Notes under the pieces: model-generated
Told to the model about the DNA's origin: nothing
The model's database searches: none
Seen by the model: only the letters and a program-made list of their open reading frames with translations
Position numbers and translations under genes: made by a program
NCBI GenBank assembly: GCA_040510575.1
Contig: JBEVIU010000017.1
Location: 1 to 9,624 of the forward strand
From: DASUMF01 sp040510575
Lineage (GTDB): Bacteria; Actinomycetota; Acidimicrobiia; IMCC26256; DASPTH01
Length of the DNA stretch: 9,624 nt
Direction of reading: 5' to 3'
Shown: positions 1 through 5,939 of the stretch, piece after piece
Layout: each line of letters opens with the position of its first letter
Numbering within the stretch: the stretch's first letter is position 1

Positions 1-457
1 CTTCTCGCGCGACTCGTCGCAACCGTCCCATCGCAGTGGTCTCGCGCTGATCGTCCCATCGCACGACCGAACGGGCCGCGCGCACCAAGAGCACGGTGTC
101 GACGCCGAGCTCGGTGAGTTTCTGCACCACGAGCTCCGGGCGCTCGCCCTTGGTCAAGGCGCACGCGATGGTCAGCCCCGGCTCGAGGCGCGGCTCACGC
201 GCGAGCGCCGACGTCGCGTGGAGTTCGATGCGGCCGTCGCCCGCAGCAGTGACCTCGTACACACGCCAACGCCCGTGACCGTCGGCGCCGGTGACCACTT
301 CACCGACGCGGACGCGGCGGACGCGGAGCAGGTGGTGAGCGTCGTCGCCGTCGATCACGTAGGTGTCGTCGAGACGCTCGAGGTACGCGTGCGCGGTCGC
401 GCGCACCGACGCGGGGAAGTCCGCCGAGGGAATTCGAGATCGAGGCGCGTCGGCCAT
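1..457 (-). CDS. rsmE: 16S rRNA (uracil-1498-N3)-methyltransferase RsmE, N-terminal part (truncated by window edge)
   Basis: RsmE uses S-adenosylmethionine to methylate N3 of U1498 in 16S rRNA in the assembled 30S subunit. The ATG at 457 opens 152 codons that run off the left edge, so this is the N-terminal part of a protein usually near 240-250 residues. Visible hallmarks are the PUA-like N-terminal domain with HHLLRVRR (residues 41-48), followed by the start of the SPOUT methyltransferase domain with TKGERPELVVQKLTELGVD (102-120) and the ARSVVRW segment (128-134). The SAM-binding knot should lie outside the window. The start is 15 nt after the dnaJ stop, with no strong Shine-Dalgarno sequence, so translation may be coupled to dnaJ. 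The hrcA-dnaJ-rsmE order is common in Gram-positive bacteria and supports the call. Nothing looks broken. Confidence 0.93.
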   Translation of the reverse strand, partial: MADAPRSRIPSADFPASVRATAHAYLERLDDTYVIDGDDAHHLLRVRRVRVGEVVTGADGHGRWRVYEVTAAGDGRIELHATSALAREPRLEPGLTIACALTKGERPELVVQKLTELGVDTVLLVRAARSVVRWDDQRETTAMGRLRRVARE

Positions 458-472
458 CGGCGCGCGCGTCGG

Positions 473-1591
473 CTACTGGAACGCCGACTTGAGGCGAGAG
501 AAGACGCCCTTCTCCTGCGGGCCCGCGATCTCCTCGCCGCGGAGCTCCGCGAGCTGGCGCAACAGCGCGTCCTCCTCGGCAGTCAGGCGGCCGGGCACGT
601 CGACGTCGACGCGCACCAGCAGATCACCCCGGCCGCGACCTCGCAACGCGGGGATTCCCCGACCCTTCAGCCTGAACACGTGGCCCGGTTGCGTCCCCGG
701 TGCCACGACGAGCTCTTCGGGCCCTTCGAGCGTCTCGACGTCGAGCCGGCATCCGAGCGTGGCCTGCGTGAACGCGATGCGGCGCACGTGCAGCAGGTCG
801 TCGCCGTGACGCTCGAAGCGGGGATCGGCCGCCACCTTCACCGTGACGTACAGGTCGCCGGGGATCCCACCGCGAGGCGCTGCCGGGCCTCGACCGGCGA
901 GACGCAGGCGCTGCCCGTCGTCGACTCCGGCCGGCACCTCGACGTCGATCGAGCGCGTCGACCGCACCCGACCGTCGCCTCGGCAGTCCTTGCACGGGCT
1001 CGGGATGCGACTTCCGGTCGAGCTGCAGGCGATGCACGGCGACGCGGTGACGATCTGACCGATGATCGAGCGGCGCACCTCGCGCACCTCGCCTGCGCCG
1101 CCGCACACGTCGCAGCGCGCCGGATGGGTGCCGGGCTCGCAGCCCGATCCTTCGCACCGCTCGCAAGCGACGGGAAGACGAACTTCGATGGTGCTCGTGG
1201 CGCCGAATGCGGCGCGGGCGAGATCGAGGTTGACGACCGCCTCGGCGTCGGGTGCGCGCGGTGGACCGGCCGGGCCCCGGTTGCCGAAGGCATCACCGCC
1301 GAAGAACGCGTCGAAGATGTCACCGAACGCGAACGCCTCCCCTGGACGAGGTCCGGCACCTGCGTTCGACGAGCGAGTGCCGTCATCGCCGAACACGTCG
1401 AAACGACGGCGGCGCTCGGGATCCTTCAGCACCTCGTACGCGAGGTTGATCTCCTTGAACCGCGACTCGGCGTCGGGATCCTCCGGATTCGAATCGGGGT
1501 GGTACCGGCGCGCCTGGGCGCGATACGCGCGCTTGATCTCGTCGTCGGTCGCGTTCCGTGCGATCCCGAGGACGTCGTAGTGATCCGTCAT
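473..1591 (-). CDS. dnaJ: Chaperone protein DnaJ (Hsp40), probably the HrcA-linked DnaJ2 type
   Basis: This is a co-chaperone that delivers unfolded clients to DnaK and stimulates its ATPase in the cytoplasm. The 372-residue protein is full length. It has a J domain (about 1-68) with HPD at 31-33, a Gly/Phe-rich linker (about 70-112), a zinc-binding domain with four Cys pairs (C143/C146, C160/C163, C186/C189, C200/C203), and a C-terminal substrate-binding region ending in a GVFSRLKSAF tail. The third zinc repeat reads CIACSSTG, with Ser where the CxxCxGxG consensus has its first Gly; all metal-binding cysteines remain. The ATG overlaps the hrcA stop in an ATGA junction, implying translational coupling. 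No dnaK or grpE is present. Many actinobacteria carry one dnaJ with dnaK-grpE-hspR and a second behind hrcA; by position I infer this is the second kind. Confidence 0.96.
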   Translation of the reverse strand: MTDHYDVLGIARNATDDEIKRAYRAQARRYHPDSNPEDPDAESRFKEINLAYEVLKDPERRRRFDVFGDDGTRSSNAGAGPRPGEAFAFGDIFDAFFGGDAFGNRGPAGPPRAPDAEAVVNLDLARAAFGATSTIEVRLPVACERCEGSGCEPGTHPARCDVCGGAGEVREVRRSIIGQIVTASPCIACSSTGSRIPSPCKDCRGDGRVRSTRSIDVEVPAGVDDGQRLRLAGRGPAAPRGGIPGDLYVTVKVAADPRFERHGDDLLHVRRIAFTQATLGCRLDVETLEGPEELVVAPGTQPGHVFRLKGRGIPALRGRGRGDLLVRVDVDVPGRLTAEEDALLRQLAELRGEEIAGPQEKGVFSRLKSAFQ

Positions 1592-2616
1592 GACAGCACG
1601 CGTCCGAGTTGCTCCGAGATCGCCTCTACCGCTGCGAGTGCTTGGCGGTAGTCCATCCGGGTCGGCCCCAGCACACCGACGGTACCGGCGACCTCGCCGT
1701 CGACCGTGTACGGGGCGATCACGATCGAGCAGTCGCGCAGCTCGTCGAGCGGGTTCTCAGAACCGATCGACACGCGCGAACCTTCGTCGTCGAGCAGGTC
1801 GCGCACGAGCGACACCACTTCCACCTGGTGCTCGAGCAGCTCGAGGAGGCGGGCCGCGCTCGTGGGCTGCGGAAAGCTCTCGGTGCCGGCCGCGAGGCGA
1901 CTCGCGCCTCCGACGTACAGCGGCTCGGTCATCTCGTGCTCCCCGCGTGCGACGAGGGCGTCGCGCGCCTCACGCGCGAGGTCGGCCGCCTCCGCGGTGG
2001 CGGCGACGAGCGGCTCGGCCTTCAGCGGCCACGCTGCGCCTTCGAGCGAGGCGCCGAGCGACGCCGCTGCCGCGCGCATCGTGGCGTCGTCGGTGTCGGC
2101 CGCGAGGTGCAGCACGCACTTCTCGACCACCCCGGTGGAGAGGATCGCCAGCGCGAGCACGAGCGACGGTTGCAGGCTCACGAGCTGCACGCTGCGAATC
2201 GTGATCGACTCGGTGTGCGGCCCGACGACCACCGCGGTGTGGGTGGTGACCCGGGACAGCAGTTGGCTCGTCTCGTGGAGCAGGTCTTCGAGCACTTGGT
2301 GCGCAGAGTTGAACAGCTCGAAGAACTCGTGCACCGCGCGCCGCTGGTCGACGGGAAGGCCACTCTGGCGCACCAAGGTGTCGACGAAGAAGCGGTAGCC
2401 GCGGTCGGTGGGGATGCGCCCGGCCGAGGTGTGCGGCTGGGCGATGAAACCCTCGCGTTCGAGGATCGTCATCTCGTTGCGAACGGTCGCGCTGGACACG
2501 CCGAGCCCACCCGACTTCGCGACCGTCTGGGAGCCGACGGGCTGCGCGGTCGCGACGTGTTCCTCCACGATCGCCCGCAGGATGGCGGCCTTCCGCTCGT
2601 CGAGGTCCATTGGCAC
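1588..2616 (-). CDS. hrcA: Heat-inducible transcription repressor HrcA
   Basis: HrcA is a dimeric repressor that binds CIRCE inverted repeats in front of heat-shock genes and needs GroEL to fold actively. The protein is 342 residues, the usual family length. It has an N-terminal winged helix with SSATVRNEM (41-49), then the family signature PHTSAGRIPTDRGYRFFVD (61-79), and a GAF-like and dimerisation region to the C terminus. Two starts are possible: a GTG at 2616 and an ATG at 2610 two codons later (MDLDERK). The ATG fits better with the TAGAAT box at 2620-2625, which would place transcription initiation at about 2612-2614 and exclude the GTG. The stop overlaps the dnaJ start by 4 nt. A CIRCE-like repeat sits over the start, so autoregulation is likely. 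hemW lies just upstream. Confidence 0.96.
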   Translation of the reverse strand: MPMDLDERKAAILRAIVEEHVATAQPVGSQTVAKSGGLGVSSATVRNEMTILEREGFIAQPHTSAGRIPTDRGYRFFVDTLVRQSGLPVDQRRAVHEFFELFNSAHQVLEDLLHETSQLLSRVTTHTAVVVGPHTESITIRSVQLVSLQPSLVLALAILSTGVVEKCVLHLAADTDDATMRAAAASLGASLEGAAWPLKAEPLVAATAEAADLAREARDALVARGEHEMTEPLYVGGASRLAAGTESFPQPTSAARLLELLEHQVEVVSLVRDLLDDEGSRVSIGSENPLDELRDCSIVIAPYTVDGEVAGTVGVLGPTRMDYRQALAAVEAISEQLGRVLS

Positions 2617-2636
2617 TCGATTCTACCGAGCGCCAG
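2610..2636. promoter_or_regulatory. CIRCE-like inverted repeat, candidate HrcA operator
   Basis: On the plus strand the left arm is TTGGCACTC (2610-2618), the spacer is 9 nt (2619-2627) and the right arm is GAGCGCCAG (2628-2636). The arms pair at 7 of 9 positions. Against the classical CIRCE arms TTAGCACTC and GAGTGCTAA they match 8/9 and 6/9, with the exact N9 spacing. The element overlaps the hrcA start codon and the last codons of hemW, an expected position for autoregulation of an hrcA operon. It is degenerate, so binding is an inference. Confidence 0.6.
2620..2625 (-). promoter_or_regulatory. Candidate -10 box (TAGAAT) for internal hrcA-dnaJ-rsmE promoter
   Basis: Reading the minus strand, TAGAAT differs from TATAAT at one base and fits the actinobacterial TANNNT pattern. 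It includes the hemW stop codon TAG and lies inside the spacer of the CIRCE-like repeat. The predicted initiation point, 6-8 nt downstream, is only about 2-4 nt before the ATG at 2610, which would give an almost leaderless mRNA. No convincing -35 hexamer is visible 16-18 bp upstream, where the sequence is only G/C-rich. Confidence 0.4.
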
Positions 2637-3834
2637 AAGGCTCGGGGCGAGCTCCGCTGGAGGTGGTGGCGGGCGCGACCCTCTGCACGACTGCGTCATG
2701 TGCGGTGAGCAGCCGCGCCGCGACCTCGTTCGCGAGGAGCCGACCGCGCCGCGTCAACGACGCAGTCGTGCCGTGCTGCTCGAGCAGACCGATCGCCACG
2801 AGGGAGTCCGTGCACTGGCGCATCTCGGGGGAATCGGCGTTTCCGGCGTCGAGCTTGATCCCGGTCCGCATCCGCAGGGCCAACATGAGCTGTTCCGCCT
2901 CCGACGCGGAGGCATCGAGCTCCTCCGAGCCCGCCTCGGTCGGTGCCCCGGCTCGGACGGCGTCGACGTAGCGCTCGGGAGTGCGGACGTTCCACCAGCG
3001 TCGCGACAGTCCGAGGTCCGGGTCGAGTGTGTGGCCGTGTGCCGCACAGCCGATCGCGGCGTACTCACCGCCGTCCCAGTAGAGGAGGTTGTGCCGGCAC
3101 TCCTCCCCCGGCCGGGCCCAGTTCGAGATCTCGTACCACTCGAATCCGGCATCGCGCAGGCGATCGTCGGCGATCTCGTACTTCGTGGCCTGGTCGTCGT
3201 CGTCGGGTGCCGGTCGCTCACCGGCGGCGATCCCGCGCCCGAGGGGAGTCCCCGGCTCGACGGTGAGCGCGTAGGCGCTCACGTGCGACGGCTCGAGCGC
3301 GAGCGCGGCATCGAGTGTGGCCTCCCAGTCGGCGACGCGCTCGCCCGGTGTGCCGTAGATGAGGTCGACGTTCACCCGGTCGATCCCCGCGTCGCGTGCC
3401 CAGCCGACTGCACGGGCCACGTTGGCAGCGTCGTGCGTGCGCCCGAGCGCGACGAGCACGTGCGCCCGCATCGACTGCACGCCCAGCGACACGCGGTTGA
3501 CCCCTCCGGCCGCGTAGGCGGCGAACTTGGCCGGATCGACCGAGTCGGGATTGCACTCGACCGTCACCTCTGCGCCGGGCGCGCGGTCGATCGCGTCCAG
3601 GATGCGTACGAGGTCGTCGGCGTCGAGGAGTGAGGGGGTGCCGCCTCCGAAGAACACGCTCGTCGCCGGAGGCGCGGGGGCCCGGCGGGCGAGGTCGGCG
3701 ATGCAGGCGTCGACGTAGTCGCCGATCATGTGGGCGCGATCCGTCCATGTGGCGAAGTCGCAGTAGTCGCAGCGCGTGGTGCAGAACGGCACGTGGACGT
3801 ACACGCCGAACCGTTGCTCTCGCGACTGCGTCAC
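2623..3834 (-). CDS. hemW: Heme chaperone HemW, radical SAM coproporphyrinogen III oxidase-like protein
   Basis: HemW binds heme and delivers it to target haemoproteins. It is related to the oxygen-independent coproporphyrinogen oxidase HemN but lacks that activity. The 403-residue protein begins with the radical SAM motif HVPFCTTRCDYCDF. C18, C22 and C25 ligate the 4Fe-4S cluster, and the next key position is F27 rather than the extra Cys of true HemN, which favours HemW. Further marks are GGGTPSLL (63-70), ECNPDS (93-98), NRVSLGVQS (113-121), and the family block YEISNWARPGEECRHNL (234-250) followed by AHGH. The C-terminal HemN-like domain is present to the end. The GTG start is preceded by GAGGA with a 7-nt spacer. 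The gene is divergent from cofE and reads into hrcA. In older annotations such genes are called hemN. Confidence 0.94.
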   Translation of the reverse strand: MTQSREQRFGVYVHVPFCTTRCDYCDFATWTDRAHMIGDYVDACIADLARRAPAPPATSVFFGGGTPSLLDADDLVRILDAIDRAPGAEVTVECNPDSVDPAKFAAYAAGGVNRVSLGVQSMRAHVLVALGRTHDAANVARAVGWARDAGIDRVNVDLIYGTPGERVADWEATLDAALALEPSHVSAYALTVEPGTPLGRGIAAGERPAPDDDDQATKYEIADDRLRDAGFEWYEISNWARPGEECRHNLLYWDGGEYAAIGCAAHGHTLDPDLGLSRRWWNVRTPERYVDAVRAGAPTEAGSEELDASASEAEQLMLALRMRTGIKLDAGNADSPEMRQCTDSLVAIGLLEQHGTTASLTRRGRLLANEVAARLLTAHDAVVQRVAPATTSSGARPEPSGAR

Positions 3835-3841
3835 GGACCCA

Positions 3842-3846
3842 TCCTC
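3842..3846 (-). promoter_or_regulatory. Ribosome binding site of hemW
   Basis: GAGGA lies 7 nt upstream of the GTG at 3834. It decides for this start: the ATG inside the same stretch (3843-3841) is out of frame and stops after three codons. Confidence 0.65.
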
Positions 3847-3857
3847 GCGCGGGCCAC

Positions 3858-3863
3858 TAGGTT
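3858..3863 (+). promoter_or_regulatory. Candidate -10 box (TAGGTT) for leaderless cofE
   Basis: TAGGTT matches the TANNNT pattern and ends 6 nt before the cofE GTG at 3870. Initiation at 6-7 nt downstream would fall on the start codon itself, the arrangement of actinobacterial leaderless genes. The best -35 candidate (CGGACC, 3834-3839) shares only GAC with TTGACA, so support is positional. The 35-bp hemW-cofE gap leaves little room for any other arrangement. Confidence 0.35.
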
Positions 3864-3869
3864 GCCAGC

Positions 3870-4631
3870 GTGGCGAGCCAGGTGTCGCTCATCGGGGTCG
3901 GAGGCATGCCTCTCGTGGTACCGGGTGACGACCTGCCCACGGTGCTCGTCGCAGCACTTCGACACGACGGCATCGTGCCGGTCGCGGGCGACGCGCTCGT
4001 CGTGACGAGCAAGATCGTGTCCAAGGCCGAGGGATGCGTGGTCGACCTGCGCACCATCACGCCGTCCGCCGAGGCGATCGAGCTCGGGGCGCGCACCGAG
4101 AAGGAACCGGAGCTGGTCGAGCTCGTGCTCTCCGAGTCGACGAGCATCGTGCGCGCGGTGCCCGGCGTGCTGCTCACTCGCCACCGCCTCGGCTTCACGT
4201 CGGCGAACGCAGCGATCGACCGTTCGAACGCCGACGGGACCGAGCACACCGCGCTGCTGATGCCGCTCGATCCCGACGCGTCGGCACGCGCCATCCGCGA
4301 CGCGCTCGTGAGCGCGTTCGCCGTCGATGTGGCCGTCGTGGTGAGCGACACCCACGGCCGCCCATGGCGACGCGGCAATGTCGGGGTCGCCGTCGGAGTC
4401 GCCGGGCTCGAGCCGGTCGTCGACAAGGCAGGCGCGGTCGACCTGTTCGGTCGCGAGCTGAAGGCGACGATGATCCCGCTCGCGGATCAGCTGGCGGGCG
4501 CTGCCGCGTTGGTGTCGGGCGAGACCGATGAGGGTCTCCCCGTGGTGCTCGTGCGCGGCCTCGACGTGGAGCCGGGCGACGGCTCGTCGTCCGACCTCAC
4601 CTACCCGGCCGCGTCCGACCTGTTCCGCTGA
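3870..4631 (+). CDS. cofE: Coenzyme F420-0:L-glutamate ligase CofE, stand-alone
   Basis: CofE uses GTP and divalent metal to add gamma-linked L-glutamates to F420-0, making the polyglutamate tail of coenzyme F420, a cytosolic deazaflavin hydride carrier. The 253-residue protein matches the single-domain archaeal length. Recognisable blocks are VPGDDLP (17-23), VVTSKIVSKAEG (44-55), GFTSANAAIDRSN (108-120), SDTHGRPWRRGN (159-170), GVAVGVAG (172-179), and the acidic/GREL region near 190-197. Mycobacterial FbiB carries a second, FMN-binding nitroreductase-like domain after this one, which reduces dehydro-F420. Here the frame stops at TGA 4629-4631 and a convergent gene follows, so that domain is absent. 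The GTG start has only a weak AGG upstream and may be leaderless. No other F420 gene (fbiA/cofD, fbiC, fbiD) is in the window. Confidence 0.93.
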   Translation: MASQVSLIGVGGMPLVVPGDDLPTVLVAALRHDGIVPVAGDALVVTSKIVSKAEGCVVDLRTITPSAEAIELGARTEKEPELVELVLSESTSIVRAVPGVLLTRHRLGFTSANAAIDRSNADGTEHTALLMPLDPDASARAIRDALVSAFAVDVAVVVSDTHGRPWRRGNVGVAVGVAGLEPVVDKAGAVDLFGRELKATMIPLADQLAGAAALVSGETDEGLPVVLVRGLDVEPGDGSSSDLTYPAASDLFR

Positions 4632-4654
4632 GGGTCCAGCGGCCAGCCTTCAGC
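4627..4654. terminator. Hairpin spanning the convergent cofE/amidohydrolase stops, candidate bidirectional terminator
   Basis: GCTGAGGG (4627-4634) can pair with CCTTCAGC (4647-4654) around a 12-nt loop. This is an 8-bp stem with one G-U wobble in the plus-strand transcript, which becomes a C-A mismatch in the minus-strand transcript. Both TGA stop codons lie within the stem. No U-run follows on either side, so this would be a U-less terminator of the kind proposed for high-GC actinobacteria. Confidence 0.4.
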
Positions 4655-5861
4655 GCGGAACGAGCAACGAGAGCGCGTTGTCCCGCATGATCTTCTTCTG
4701 ATCGGCGGGGTCGAGCTTCTCGATGCACTCGACGTAGTCGGCGGGCTCGATGTTGCCCTCGGGGTGCGGCCAGTCGGAGCCGAAGAGCACGTGCTCGATC
4801 CCGATCATCTCGGTGAGCCCGACGACGTCCTCCTCGGGGAACGGCGAGACGTAGACGTTCTCCTTGAAGATGTCGGACGGACGATCGTCGACCCGGGCCC
4901 CGAACGCCACGACGTGACGGTCGACAAGGCCGCCCGCGTGGTCGAGGGCGTGCAGCACGTACGGCACCCAGTTCATGCCCATCTCGACCGACGCGACGCG
5001 CACGTTCGGGAAGCGACCGAAGAGGTTGCCGAGCACGAGCGCCATCGTGGTCTCGAGGATGCCGCGGTCACCGTTGAGTGCCGCGCTCAACATGAACTGG
5101 TACATCGGGTCGGTGACGGGCTGACCGCCGTAGAGGGTGTTGAACGCGTCGCTGTAGACGGTGCGACCGCCGTACGCGTGGTACGCGACCAGGATGCCGG
5201 CCTCGTTCGCGAGCGACCAGAACGGATCCCACACCGGGTCGGCGGGGGAACGGCCCGCCGCGGGGCCGGGGCGCACCGACACGAGGCGCGCGCCCTTGTC
5301 GAGCACGACCTGCAACTCGTCGGCTGCGAGCTGCGGGTCGAGCATCGGGATGTACGGCGGTGCGTACAGGCGGTTCTTGTACGCGTAGCCCCAGTCCTCG
5401 TCGAGCCACTGGTTGTAGGCGTGGAACGCCTTGTGCCCCATCACCGGGTCGTCCATCATCAGCCCCTCGACGCAGTCACCCAGCGTCGGGAACAGGAAGC
5501 ACTTCTCGACGCCCTGCTCGTCGAGCACGTCGAGACGCACGTCGCGGTCGCGGTACGCGTCGGGCAGCGGCTCGAGCTCGCCGTACTGCGACTTCGCGAA
5601 CTCCCAACCCTGGTCGCGCCCCTTGCCTTCCTCGAGATCCTTGAGGCGCTGATGGAACGCACCGGCCTTGGCGATCGGGTTGAACGTCGGGTTCGGGGGC
5701 GTGTCCGAGAGCTTGGCGCCGAACATGAGGTGCTTGCGCTTGCCCTCCTGCACCCAACGCACGTAGCGCTTCACGCTCTCGTCGCCATGGCGGGTGAACG
5801 CGTCTTCGGCCTCGTAGTAGTGGTTGTCGGCGTCGACGAGCTGATAGTCGAACTTCGCCAT
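4650..5861 (-). CDS. Amidohydrolase-2 family (ACMSD-like) metal-dependent hydrolase or decarboxylase
   Basis: This is a 403-residue TIM-barrel protein of the amidohydrolase-2 superfamily, whose members hydrolyse or decarboxylate carboxylic acids using a metal ion. The N-terminal metal motif reads VDADNHYYE (9-17), with D12 and H14 where ACMSD-type enzymes have HxH. H228 in AYHAYGG (226-231) and D363 in FGSDWPHPEG (360-369) are the other likely ligands. GSDWPHPEG-type ends are common in actinobacterial members of unknown substrate. I chose the ATG at 5861 over a GTG four codons upstream, because GAGG sits 6 nt before the ATG and overlaps the upstream codons. It is the last gene of the acyl-CoA cluster, 78 bp after the dehydrogenase. 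No signal peptide is seen, so it should be cytosolic. The actual reaction cannot be assigned from sequence. Confidence 0.85.
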   Translation of the reverse strand: MAKFDYQLVDADNHYYEAEDAFTRHGDESVKRYVRWVQEGKRKHLMFGAKLSDTPPNPTFNPIAKAGAFHQRLKDLEEGKGRDQGWEFAKSQYGELEPLPDAYRDRDVRLDVLDEQGVEKCFLFPTLGDCVEGLMMDDPVMGHKAFHAYNQWLDEDWGYAYKNRLYAPPYIPMLDPQLAADELQVVLDKGARLVSVRPGPAAGRSPADPVWDPFWSLANEAGILVAYHAYGGRTVYSDAFNTLYGGQPVTDPMYQFMLSAALNGDRGILETTMALVLGNLFGRFPNVRVASVEMGMNWVPYVLHALDHAGGLVDRHVVAFGARVDDRPSDIFKENVYVSPFPEEDVVGLTEMIGIEHVLFGSDWPHPEGNIEPADYVECIEKLDPADQKKIMRDNALSLLVPR

Positions 5862-5867
5862 GTCACA

Positions 5868-5871
5868 CCTC
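5868..5871 (-). promoter_or_regulatory. Ribosome binding site of the amidohydrolase gene
   Basis: GAGG lies 6 nt upstream of the ATG at 5861. The competing GTG at 5873 would put this site inside the coding sequence, so the site supports the shorter protein beginning MAKFDY. Confidence 0.65.
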
Positions 5872-5939
5872 ACAGGAGAGATCGAAGGTCACTCCTCGCA
5901 TTGTTCCACTGATTCGTGCGCCGGAACCACACCGTACGT

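Noticed and set aside
218..1651. Open frame of 477 codons on the plus strand, antisense to dnaJ and rsmE
   Set aside because: Same reason: it mirrors the dnaJ coding phase and has no family motif or ribosome site.
1609..3633. Open frame of 674 codons on the plus strand, antisense to hrcA and hemW
   Set aside because: It lies entirely opposite two well-recognised genes. In high-GC DNA the antisense frame rarely meets stop codons, and its translation is Arg/Gly/Val/His-rich with no recognisable domain.
5899..5904. Possible -10 box AACAAT (minus strand) for the amidohydrolase gene
   Set aside because: It matches TATAAT at only four positions, and the only -35-like hexamer is at 15-bp spacing and poor. 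Not enough to call a promoter.
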